From an uncultured Candidatus Melainabacteria bacterium (GTDB lineage: Bacteria > Cyanobacteriota > Vampirovibrionia > Gastranaerophilales > Gastranaerophilaceae): 13,977 nt of DNA. The notes under the pieces are model-generated. The model saw nothing but the letters and a program-made list of their open reading frames with translations, was not told the origin of the DNA and did not search any database. Made by a program: the position numbers and the translations under genes. The stretch is from the NCBI GenBank assembly GCA_937898445.1, contig CALEJY010000231.1, positions 1-13,977 of the forward strand, in the 5' to 3' direction. This document shows positions 5,541 to 12,799 of this stretch, one piece after another (the stretch's first letter is position 1; every line of letters begins with the position of its first letter).

Positions 5541-6236
5541 ATGAATAAAATTTTGGTAATTGATGACGATTTAGCAATAAATGAGCTTATAAAGGTTAAC
5601 CTTGAATTGTGCGGATACAAAGTAGTTCAGGCATATGACGGAGTGAAAGGTTTTGCATTATGCAAACAAGAAATGCCGTCACTAGTTGTTCTTGATGTAA
5701 TGATGCCGGATGTTGACGGTTTTACTGTCGCTCAAAGAATTAGAAAAAACGACGAAACCAAAGATATTCCAATTCTAATGTTGACAGCGTTATCGCAAAT
5801 CAATGACAAAGTAAAAGGTTTTGATATTGGAGTAGACGATTATTTGATAAAACCTTTTGAAATGGAAGAATTGCAAGTTAGAGTAAGAGCGTTGTTAAAA
5901 AGATCTCGTCAAATCCCTGAAAGTGCGTCGACAAGAGAACTTTTAACCCTTGAAAACATCACATTGTTACCGGAACTTTATAGTGTAAAAATCGGAGAAA
6001 AACAAGCAAAATTAACTCCAATCGAATTTGAGATTTTCAATCTTTTGTTCCAAAATCACGGCAACATGGTTTCTTCTGCCCAATTATTAAAAGATATTTG
6101 GGGCTATTCTCCAGATGATGATATTGAAACAATTCGAGTTCACATCAGACATTTGAGAAGCAAAATCGACAAAATTTCTGATGGCAAAAAATATATCGAA
6201 ACAATCTATGGCGGCGGCTATAAATTAAATATATAA
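5541..6236 (+). CDS. OmpR/PhoB-family response regulator
   Basis: A two-domain transcription regulator. The receiver domain (about 1-120) has the acidic pocket D8-D10, phospho-acceptor D52, T82 and K104, all the residues expected for a phosphorylatable receiver. The C-terminal winged helix (about 132-231) has the L-T-P-I-E-F-E-I-F-N-L-L opening, the V-H-I-R-H-L-R-S-K-I recognition helix and the Y-G-G-G-Y-K wing of OmpR/PhoB proteins. No sensor kinase is in the window, so it is an orphan at this locus; its target genes are unknown. The gene has no visible ribosome binding site, and its stop codon directly abuts the stop codon of era on the other strand. Confidence 0.95.
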   Translation: MNKILVIDDDLAINELIKVNLELCGYKVVQAYDGVKGFALCKQEMPSLVVLDVMMPDVDGFTVAQRIRKNDETKDIPILMLTALSQINDKVKGFDIGVDDYLIKPFEMEELQVRVRALLKRSRQIPESASTRELLTLENITLLPELYSVKIGEKQAKLTPIEFEIFNLLFQNHGNMVSSAQLLKDIWGYSPDDDIETIRVHIRHLRSKIDKISDGKKYIETIYGGGYKLNI

Positions 6237-7127
6237 TTATTTTTCATTCTCATAGCCGAAGTTTTTCAAAGATTTTTGTTTTTTACGCCAATCTTTGTCT
6301 ATTTTAACTTCCAAGCCTAAAAATACTTTCTTTTCAACAATTTTTTCCAGTTCTAAACGAGCCTCTGTACCAATTTTTTTGAGGAGATTGCCACCTTTAC
6401 CTATCAAAATACCTTTTTGGCTTTTTGTTTCGCAATATATAGAGGCATAAATTCTATCAATGTCGTCGCTTTCTGTATAACTTTCGATTTTCACAGCAAC
6501 AGAATGCGGGATTTCATCAGACGTGTTTAACAAGATTTTTTCTCGAATAACTTCTTCTGTCACATCACGCATCGTTTCTTCTGTTACAACATCTTCTGGG
6601 TACAACAAATCTCCATCAGGGAGGTATTTATAAATATTTTTAATCAATGTATCAATGTTTCGACCTGTTTTTGCGGAAATTTTCACAACAGGATAATTTT
6701 TTTCAAACAAAAGCTTATAAGTTAACAAATTTTCTTCAACTTTTTCCATTTTTTTGAGCTTGTCAACTTTGTTCATTACAATAACGACAGGAATTTGTGT
6801 TTGCAAAATATTTTGCGCAATCCATTTATCGCCCTTTCCGGCAGGCTCTGAACCATCTACTAAAAATAGGATTAAATCCGCATCAGGAACTGCCATTTTG
6901 GATTCTTCCAACAGAAATTCTCCCAACTTATTCAAAGGCTTATGCACTCCAGGAGTGTCAATAAAAACAATTTGACCTTTTTCGGTTGTGTAAATTCCCT
7001 TAATTCTTTTTCTTGTAGTTTGCGCTTTATCAGTCGCTATAACTATCTTTTGTCCTAATATTTGGTTTAATAATGTTGATTTTCCGACATTTGGTCTTCC
7101 AATAATTGCAGTAAATCCGCTTTTCAT
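6237..7127 (-). CDS. era: GTPase Era, 30S ribosome assembly factor
   Basis: Era is a GTPase that binds the 3' end of 16S rRNA and assists 30S maturation. From the chosen start the protein has 296 residues, the usual length. The GTPase motifs are G1 G-R-P-N-V-G-K-S (10-17), G2 around T-T-R-K-R (37-41), G3 D-T-P-G (57-60), G4 N-K-V-D (119-122) and G5 S-A-K (151-153). A C-terminal KH RNA-binding domain contains G-K-G-G and ends in the F-L-G-L-E-V-K-I-D-K-D-W-R region. An in-frame ATG exists 9 nt further upstream (7134-7136), but GGAA touches it directly and lies 9 nt before the ATG at 7125-7127, so the inner ATG is preferred. The gene is convergent with the response regulator and divergent from the 659-residue gene. 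Confidence 0.97.
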   Translation of the reverse strand: MKSGFTAIIGRPNVGKSTLLNQILGQKIVIATDKAQTTRKRIKGIYTTEKGQIVFIDTPGVHKPLNKLGEFLLEESKMAVPDADLILFLVDGSEPAGKGDKWIAQNILQTQIPVVIVMNKVDKLKKMEKVEENLLTYKLLFEKNYPVVKISAKTGRNIDTLIKNIYKYLPDGDLLYPEDVVTEETMRDVTEEVIREKILLNTSDEIPHSVAVKIESYTESDDIDRIYASIYCETKSQKGILIGKGGNLLKKIGTEARLELEKIVEKKVFLGLEVKIDKDWRKKQKSLKNFGYENEK

Positions 7128-7149
7128 ACGATACATTTCCTATAATTTA

Positions 7150-7235
7150 TGCTATAATTTCTTCATAAATTGTAACATAAAAGCACAAAATTTTAACAAA
7201 TTGGCAATTTTTTTACACTCAAAGTATTATATAAT
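7150..7235 (+). promoter_or_regulatory. Promoter region of the 659-residue gene
   Basis: Two candidates are visible. TTGGCA (7201-7206), 18 nt, then TATTAT (7225-7230), overlapping TATAAT (7230-7235), would give a leader of about 26 nt. Further upstream an extended -10, TG-C-TATAAT (7150-7158), would give about 98 nt. The first is favoured because it has both boxes. Confidence 0.45.
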
Positions 7236-7262
7236 ATAAGGGAAATATTTTAACGGTAGAAA

Positions 7263-9242
7263 ATGGCAGTGAAAAAATCTAAAATAATAGGTATAGCATT
7301 ATTGCTTGCTCTTGCAAATGCTCCGGTTGCAGGAACATTTGCCAACGGCAACAACAATCTTGTGCAACTTGATTTGAAGAAATCATCTCCAAATTCCGTT
7401 AATGTTACATTGTTTACGTCAAACGGCTATAACGACAATGTTATGGTAAGAAAAAAATCTGACAACAAATATGTAATCCTTATTCCAAAAGTTCAAAGTT
7501 CTGGCTATAGCGCATCTAATTTAAGCGGCGTTAGAGATTTGGTTTCAAATGTTGATGTAAAAACCGTTAATGACACAAATGGCGGTTATACAAAAGTTAC
7601 ATTAATTACAACCAAACCGCTTGATATTAAAACAAGCGCACAAAAAAGCGCACCTGTAACAGAAGAACAAAAAGAATACAAAACTTTGATTGCGCAAGCA
7701 AATGCAGTAAAAAATAATATAGGCAGAACAGAACCAAAACAAGTTCAAAAAACAGAAGTTACTGTAAACAAAGCTTCAACTCCTGTTGCACAAAAAACAA
7801 CTACAACAACTAACAAAGAAACAAGTAATTCTAATAAAGAAGTAAAAAAACAATCAACTGCGCCAAAAATAACTTTGACAGAAGTTAATCCACAATCTGT
7901 AAAAGAAAACAAAGATCGTCAAACAAGACGTACGCAATTGGCTGAATTAATTCAAGAAGTAAAACAAGAAAAAGCAGCTGAGCAAGTTCCTGAAAAAACA
8001 ATTACACCAGCTCAAAACGCTCCTGCTGATATTTCAAACAACACTCCTGATTTAGAAGTAAAAGATATCAACGAAATGCCTAAAGTTGAAAAATCTTCAA
8101 TTTTGGCAACTCTAAAACACAAAGCAAAAAAAGCAGTTAAACCTATCGGGATAACAATCGCATCGTTATTTGGCTTGATGTTCGTTTTGAGAATACTTGG
8201 CGCAATTGCAGCTGCGACCAAAGAAGCTCAAGCATCATTTGTTGAACAACTTGCTCAAAATCACGCTGAAACAGAAAACTTTAAATACAACAATATAACA
8301 GATAATGACGAGTTGTCTTGGCAAGAAAAATACCAAAGATACTTGGATGCGTCAGCAAAACCTGTTCCTCGTGCTAACAACAAAGGGACTTATACATTCA
8401 TCAAAACCCCAGCTGAACCTGTAAAAAAATTGAACAAAAAACGTCAAGAACTTGAAAAAATGGTTTCTCAAGTTTCAAAAGTTCGCCCAGTAGAAATTGA
8501 ACCTGAAATTGTTGAAAGCGAAGATGATGCAATTCAAAAATCTATCAAATTCAAAGCTTTTGACACTCACAGAGCTTCTCTTGACACAACAAGCAGAGAT
8601 AAAATTAAGAGCAGATTTAAAAAATATGAAAATGCTCTACCTTTACACGAGCAGAAAAATGTAGAACTGGGAAGTTCTATGCTTCATACAAACCCTAGAA
8701 GATTTAAAGACGCAAACCTTGATGTTGCAGACGTTGACAGAAACAGAATTAAATATGACAACTCTGATTATATTATGTCATCAGTTGATGAATTTTTCTC
8801 AATTATCGACAAAGAACAAGAGGCTCAAAAACCAAAACAACAACCTCAAGTTCAACCAACACCTCAACCGGTTGCGAAAAAGGTTCAACCTACACCTACA
8901 GCTAAACAACAACAAAAAACTCCGGTTGCAAAACCTTTGACAAACCCGATTACAAAATTGCGTAACGATTCAAAAGCTTCATACTTGAACGGATTAATAG
9001 TAAAATCAGGCTACAACATTGATAACAACAAAGGTTTCTATATCGTAAATCTTGATGGCAAATCTGCATTAATCGGAAAAGTTAATGACGAAGTGTTCGT
9101 ATTAAAAAGATTTAATTCAAATGTTACAAACCCAATACAAGTAAGACACGATAACGCTAACGTTTATATGGTAAAAGCAGGCGATTTCAAATCTCTTGTA
9201 GAAGTTAACAACAACAAAATGGGCGTACTAATCGAATTATAA
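7263..9242 (+). CDS. Large membrane-anchored low-complexity protein, unknown function
   Basis: A 659-residue protein I cannot name. Residues 1-27 are a Lys-rich start, a hydrophobic stretch and an A-x-A-like cleavage region (T-F-A), so a signal peptide or anchor. Residues 30-123 form a beta-rich domain with a layout like AMIN domains (repeated short strands, Y-V-I-L-I-P); this is a guess from pattern. Residues 125-280 are low-complexity, rich in Lys, Thr, Gln and Pro. A hydrophobic helix (about 295-317) follows a Lys-rich segment. Then comes another charged, Gln/Pro-rich region (540-575 almost only Q, P, K, T, V), and a compact C-terminal domain from about 575 to 659. The ATG has only a weak GGTAG before it. 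The gene is followed after 23 nt by a substrate-binding protein, probably in the same transcript. A cell-envelope role is inferred. Confidence 0.85.
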   Translation: MAVKKSKIIGIALLLALANAPVAGTFANGNNNLVQLDLKKSSPNSVNVTLFTSNGYNDNVMVRKKSDNKYVILIPKVQSSGYSASNLSGVRDLVSNVDVKTVNDTNGGYTKVTLITTKPLDIKTSAQKSAPVTEEQKEYKTLIAQANAVKNNIGRTEPKQVQKTEVTVNKASTPVAQKTTTTTNKETSNSNKEVKKQSTAPKITLTEVNPQSVKENKDRQTRRTQLAELIQEVKQEKAAEQVPEKTITPAQNAPADISNNTPDLEVKDINEMPKVEKSSILATLKHKAKKAVKPIGITIASLFGLMFVLRILGAIAAATKEAQASFVEQLAQNHAETENFKYNNITDNDELSWQEKYQRYLDASAKPVPRANNKGTYTFIKTPAEPVKKLNKKRQELEKMVSQVSKVRPVEIEPEIVESEDDAIQKSIKFKAFDTHRASLDTTSRDKIKSRFKKYENALPLHEQKNVELGSSMLHTNPRRFKDANLDVADVDRNRIKYDNSDYIMSSVDEFFSIIDKEQEAQKPKQQPQVQPTPQPVAKKVQPTPTAKQQQKTPVAKPLTNPITKLRNDSKASYLNGLIVKSGYNIDNNKGFYIVNLDGKSALIGKVNDEVFVLKRFNSNVTNPIQVRHDNANVYMVKAGDFKSLVEVNNNKMGVLIEL

Positions 9243-9265
9243 TAACACATATAAAGGGCTAAAAG

Positions 9266-10432
9266 TTGAAGATTGAGTTTTGTCGTCTTGAAAAATGTTT
9301 TGAGATGTTTATAAAAAAAGTTATTCCGATTTTATTATTATCAACATTGCTTTGCGGATGTTCTCAAAAAGACAATCGTACAACAATCGAGTTTGCAAGT
9401 TGGGGTTCAAAATCAGAAATTGATATACTAAAACCGATTTTAAATGACTTTGAAAAAGAAAATCCTAATATAAAAGTGGATTTTATGCACATTCCGCAAA
9501 ACTATTTTCAAAAAATCCATCTTTTATTTGCATCAAATACTGCACCTGACGTGATTTTCATAAATAATTTATATCTTCCAATTTACGCAAACGCAAATCT
9601 TTTGGAAGAATTACAAGTCCCTCAAAATGAATACTATCCGCAATCCTTACAGGCATTATCTTGGAACGGTAAATTATACGCAATCCCAAGAGATGTTTCA
9701 AATTTGGTCGTTTATTATAACAAAGATTTGTTTGACCAAAAGCACATTCAATACCCAAATCCAAATTGGACTTATTCAGACTTTTTGAAAACCGCACAAA
9801 ATTTGACAGGAGATGGAGTTTTTGGAATAAGCTTTGAAGAAGATCCGCTATTTTATCTCCCATATTTGATGAGTAACGGCGGAGGGATTTTGCCTTATGA
9901 AATCAATCAAAAAGGCTCACAAGACGGATTGAATTTTTATGCTGATTTGAGAAAGAAATACCATGTTGCACCTTTAAAATCTGAAAGTGCAAGCGCAACA
10001 ATGGCTCAAATGTTTTTGCAACAAAAAATCGGAATGTACATTTCCGGCAGGTGGATGGTTCCAAAATTGAGAGAAGAAGCTCAATTTGACTGGGATATAG
10101 CACAATTTCCAAACGGAAGCAAAGGTAGCATTGTTCAACTTGACGCATCCGGTTGGGCTATTGCAAAATCTTCTCAACACAAGCAAGAAGCCAAAAAACT
10201 TATTGAATATTTATCATCAAAAGAAAATAGTGAAAAATTCACAACAAGCGGTTTAATTGTTCCGGCTAGGTATGATGTTACAAATTCAAAATATTTTCTA
10301 GATGGCGGGAAACCAAAAAATTCTAAAATATTTTTAGAAATAATAAAAACATCAAAACCAACCCCAGTAACTATTGATTATAGAGAGATTACAGACAAAT
10401 TAAAAAAATCGATGGAAACAAAATTCAATTAA
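9266..10432 (+). CDS. ABC transporter substrate-binding lipoprotein, sugar family
   Basis: Resembles family 1 extracellular solute-binding proteins (MalE/UgpB type, carbohydrate). After a signal peptide ending in the lipobox L-C-G-C comes F-A-S-W-G, then the F-E-K-E-N-P-N-I-K-V and A-P-D-V-I-F segments typical of the first lobe, and a second lobe with G-I-S-F, the M-F-L-Q-Q-K-I-G-M-Y-I-S-G-R-W motif and A-K-K-L-I-E-Y-L-S. Lipidation would be at C32. Start choice: TTG at 9266 has AAAGGG 7 nt upstream. An in-frame ATG at 9305 has no ribosome binding site but gives a textbook 18-residue signal peptide and a 375-residue protein, so the true start is open. No permease or ATPase genes are adjacent, so partner and substrate are unknown. 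Confidence 0.88.
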   Translation: MKIEFCRLEKCFEMFIKKVIPILLLSTLLCGCSQKDNRTTIEFASWGSKSEIDILKPILNDFEKENPNIKVDFMHIPQNYFQKIHLLFASNTAPDVIFINNLYLPIYANANLLEELQVPQNEYYPQSLQALSWNGKLYAIPRDVSNLVVYYNKDLFDQKHIQYPNPNWTYSDFLKTAQNLTGDGVFGISFEEDPLFYLPYLMSNGGGILPYEINQKGSQDGLNFYADLRKKYHVAPLKSESASATMAQMFLQQKIGMYISGRWMVPKLREEAQFDWDIAQFPNGSKGSIVQLDASGWAIAKSSQHKQEAKKLIEYLSSKENSEKFTTSGLIVPARYDVTNSKYFLDGGKPKNSKIFLEIIKTSKPTPVTIDYREITDKLKKSMETKFN

Positions 10433-10444
10433 TATGTAAATAAA

Positions 10445-10473
10445 TTGAAAAAAATGCAATTCGCAATTATAAT
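10445..10473 (+). promoter_or_regulatory. Promoter of the FliI-type gene, leaderless spacing
   Basis: TTGAAA (10445-10450), 17 nt, then a perfect TATAAT (10468-10473), followed by only 6 nt (AATTTT) and the ATG at 10480. Transcription is expected to begin at or beside the start codon. No ribosome binding site is present. Confidence 0.65.
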
Positions 10474-10479
10474 AATTTT

Positions 10480-11826
10480 ATGGATGGATTAGATACAAGC
10501 AGACTGACAGAACTCAAAGGCAAAATCAGAAATAAATTGAATGAAACTGAATTATACCGTTTCAAAGGTACGGTTTCTAAATTGTTAGGTTTGACCGTAG
10601 AAGTAAAACTTCCGGGTTTGAAAGTTGGAGATTTATGCTATATCGAAACAAAAGATGGCAGACGGAAACCGGCAGAAGTTCAGGCTTTTAAAGGTGAAGT
10701 TGCGCAATTACTATTACTGTATGATGGAGAAGGGATCGGGCAAGGTAGCCTTGTTACATCCACCGGCAGACCTATTACAATTCCGGTTGGAGATTTCCTT
10801 TTGGGAAGATTGATTAACCCGATGGGAGAGCCGATTGACGGCAAACCGCTTGACACAACCGGTGCAACTTGGCGACCGGTAGAAGGTCCACCACCAGGAC
10901 CTTTTGAAAGACCAATTATTACAGAAGTGTTTTCAACAGGCGTTCGAGCAATTGACAGTTGTATGACAATGGGTTGCGGACAACGTTTAGGCTTGTTTGC
11001 AGGCTCTGGGGTTGGTAAAAGTACGTTACTAGGTATGATTGCTAGAAACTCTGATGCAGATGTAAACGTAGTTGCGCTAATCGGAGAACGTGGGCGTGAA
11101 GTTAAAGAGTTTGTTGAAGATGCTCTTGGCGAAAAGGGTATGGCAAAGTCAGTTTTGGTTTGTTCAACAGGAGACCAACCGCCACTAATCAGACAAAAAG
11201 CTTTGTTAACCGCAACTGCGGTTTGTGAATATTTTAGAGATCAAGGTAAAAAAGTTTTCTTGATGACAGATACCGTAACACGTTGCGCAATGGCAGGGCG
11301 TGAAGTTGGATTGTCACTAGGAGAACCGCCGACTATGAAAGGTTATCCGCCATCAATATTTTCTTGGTTACAAAAAGTTTTGGAAAGAGCCGGAAACAGT
11401 CCAAAAGGTTCTGTAACTGCCTTATATACAGTATTGATGGAAGGTGATGATATTTCTGACCCGATTGTGGATATCGTTAGAGGTATTGTTGACGGTCACA
11501 TTTTCTTATCAAGAAAAGTTGCCGAAATGAACCACTACCCTGCAATTGATGTTTTGGGAAGTATTTCAAGGTTGATGTCATCTATCGTTACACCAGAACA
11601 TAAAGAAGCTGCCGGTAAAATGCGTACAATTATGGCGTTGTATAGAGAAAACAAAGATTTGATTGATGTTGGAATGTATCAACCCGGAACTAACCCACGA
11701 CTTGATACCGCTATTGAAATGATGCCAAAAATTAATGCGTTCTTACAACAAAGAACTTCCGATATCGTTAGTATGGATACAACCATCCAAACTCTCGTCG
11801 ATATGATGAGAGGAGTGGAAATATAA
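10480..11826 (+). CDS. fliI: Flagellar/type III secretion export ATPase (FliI/SctN family)
   Basis: A hexameric F1-beta-like ATPase that in this family powers or prepares protein export at the base of the flagellum or injectisome. It has a beta-barrel N-terminal domain (about 24-110), then the P-P-P-G-P segment before F-E-R-P, Walker A G-S-G-V-G-K-S-T (175-182), the catalytic-Glu region I-G-E-R-G-R-E-V (201-208), Walker B L-M-T-D (261-264) and the C-terminal helical domain. The Walker A context F-A-G-S-G-V-G-K-S-T-L-L-G-M is characteristic of FliI/SctN rather than of F1 or V1 ATPases. At 448 residues the length fits FliI. No other flagellar or injectisome gene is in the window, and the usual FliH/FliJ neighbours are missing. 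FliI versus SctN cannot be decided from this window alone. Confidence 0.92.
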   Translation: MDGLDTSRLTELKGKIRNKLNETELYRFKGTVSKLLGLTVEVKLPGLKVGDLCYIETKDGRRKPAEVQAFKGEVAQLLLLYDGEGIGQGSLVTSTGRPITIPVGDFLLGRLINPMGEPIDGKPLDTTGATWRPVEGPPPGPFERPIITEVFSTGVRAIDSCMTMGCGQRLGLFAGSGVGKSTLLGMIARNSDADVNVVALIGERGREVKEFVEDALGEKGMAKSVLVCSTGDQPPLIRQKALLTATAVCEYFRDQGKKVFLMTDTVTRCAMAGREVGLSLGEPPTMKGYPPSIFSWLQKVLERAGNSPKGSVTALYTVLMEGDDISDPIVDIVRGIVDGHIFLSRKVAEMNHYPAIDVLGSISRLMSSIVTPEHKEAAGKMRTIMALYRENKDLIDVGMYQPGTNPRLDTAIEMMPKINAFLQQRTSDIVSMDTTIQTLVDMMRGVEI

Positions 11827-11837
11827 GATATTTATGC

Positions 11838-11940
11838 AAAAAGATGCCGAGATGCAAAGAGGCATAGTCCATTTCGGTAGCAAACCAGCACCTTAATCCT
11901 CCCTAATGAGGGATGACTTAAATTTATAATTTATTAGATT
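11838..11940. ncRNA. Structured non-coding segment between fliI and the ZIP gene
   Basis: A GC-richer island of about 80 bases. An 8-bp stem pairs CCGAGATG (11847-11854) with CATTTCGG (11870-11877). A competing stem pairs ATGCC (11844-11848) with GGCAT (11861-11865). A third hairpin is TCCCT-AATG-AGGGA (11900-11913). Read on the minus strand, ATGCC-N12-GGCAT is followed by C-TTTTT, the layout of an intrinsic terminator, so a small RNA of roughly 80 nt transcribed leftward is one reading. A 3' UTR structure of fliI or a dispersed repeat copy are others. It lies upstream of the ZIP promoter, which makes a riboswitch for that gene less likely. Confidence 0.35.
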
Positions 11941-11968
11941 TTTACATATTTTTCCTTTATGTTATCAT
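11941..11968 (+). promoter_or_regulatory. Promoter of the ZIP transporter gene
   Basis: TTTACA (11941-11946), 16 nt, then TATCAT (11963-11968) with TG-T just before it, an extended -10. The predicted start near 11975 leaves a leader of about 10 nt that contains the GAAAGGA ribosome binding site. Confidence 0.5.
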
Positions 11969-11985
11969 TATTTTGAAAGGAATTA

Positions 11986-12792
11986 ATGAAGATGATTATA
12001 CCTAATAATTTTGCCCCAGCTATGCTTATAACACTTTTTGCAGGTTTATCAACTGCAATTGGTGGCGGTATAGCGTTTATTGTAAAAAAAGATAATTTGA
12101 AAGCACTATCTGTCGGTTTAGGTTTTTCTGCCGGCGTTATGGTGTTTGTTTCATTTATGGATATGTTGCCGGAAGCCGGAAAACTTTTGGCACAACATTT
12201 TCCAAATACACACGAGTGGATTACGCTTGCAGGCTTTGTTGCAGGTTTGGTTGTAGCAATCTTAATCGACTACTTTTTACCAGACCACATTGATACAGAA
12301 GATGTTTTACACCCAGACGGACCAGCTCACAGAAATTATAGAATTAAAAGAGCCGGAATTTTTACCGCAATCGCAATTTGCGTTCACAACTTCCCAGAAG
12401 GTATGGCGACATTCTTCACAACAACTCAAAATATTACACTCGGCTTGTCTGTCGGATTAGCTATTGCTATTCATAACATTCCGGAAGGTATTGCAGTTGC
12501 TTTGCCAATGTACCACGTAACAGGCAAAAAACGCTATGCGATGTTATATGCAGCACTTTCAGGGATTACAGAACCAATCGGCGCATTAGTCGGAATGTTT
12601 ATTTTCGGATTATTCTTACCGCAAGTTTTAATCGGAGCTTTAATGGCTGCCGTTGCAGGTATTATGATTTATATTTCATTTGATACGTTGTTACCGCTTG
12701 CCAAAGAATACGGTGATTGGCACCAATCAATTGTCGGAATTATATCAGGTATTCTCGTTATTTGGATTAGTTTAATTTTGATAGGCGGTTAA
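11986..12792 (+). CDS. zupT: ZIP-family divalent metal transporter (ZupT type)
   Basis: An integral membrane importer of zinc, iron and other divalent metals. It has 268 residues and about eight hydrophobic segments. The two metal-binding helices carry H-N-F-P-E-G (134-139) and H-N-I-P-E-G (163-168), the paired signature of the ZIP/GufA-ZupT branch. A short His/Asp-containing loop (about 100-115, with D-H-I-D-T-E-D and H-P-D-G) lies in the place of the variable ZIP loop. GAAAGGA precedes the ATG at 11986. A second in-frame ATG at 11992 has a longer spacing (10 nt) and could be used instead. The stop codon is 7 nt from the start of the radical SAM gene, so the two are likely co-transcribed. 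Metal specificity cannot be read from sequence. Confidence 0.93.
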   Translation: MKMIIPNNFAPAMLITLFAGLSTAIGGGIAFIVKKDNLKALSVGLGFSAGVMVFVSFMDMLPEAGKLLAQHFPNTHEWITLAGFVAGLVVAILIDYFLPDHIDTEDVLHPDGPAHRNYRIKRAGIFTAIAICVHNFPEGMATFFTTTQNITLGLSVGLAIAIHNIPEGIAVALPMYHVTGKKRYAMLYAALSGITEPIGALVGMFIFGLFLPQVLIGALMAAVAGIMIYISFDTLLPLAKEYGDWHQSIVGIISGILVIWISLILIGG

Positions 12793-12799
12793 TCTCAAA

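Noticed and set aside
9558..10186. Long antisense frames of 70-101 codons inside the binding-protein gene
   Set aside because: They lie wholly within a well-supported gene, have no ribosome binding site and no recognisable protein features: shadow frames.
11851..11890. Resemblance to a c-di-GMP-I riboswitch (GATGCAAAG followed by GGTAGC and AAACC)
   Set aside because: The 5' strand with GGCAAACC and the GNRA hairpin is absent in the right place, the order of elements is wrong, and the ZIP promoter lies downstream of the segment.
11834..11896. 20-codon frame starting at the ATG near 11834 (M-Q-K-D-A-E-M-Q-R...)
   Set aside because: No ribosome binding site, and it overlaps the stem structures. 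Treated as part of the non-coding island.
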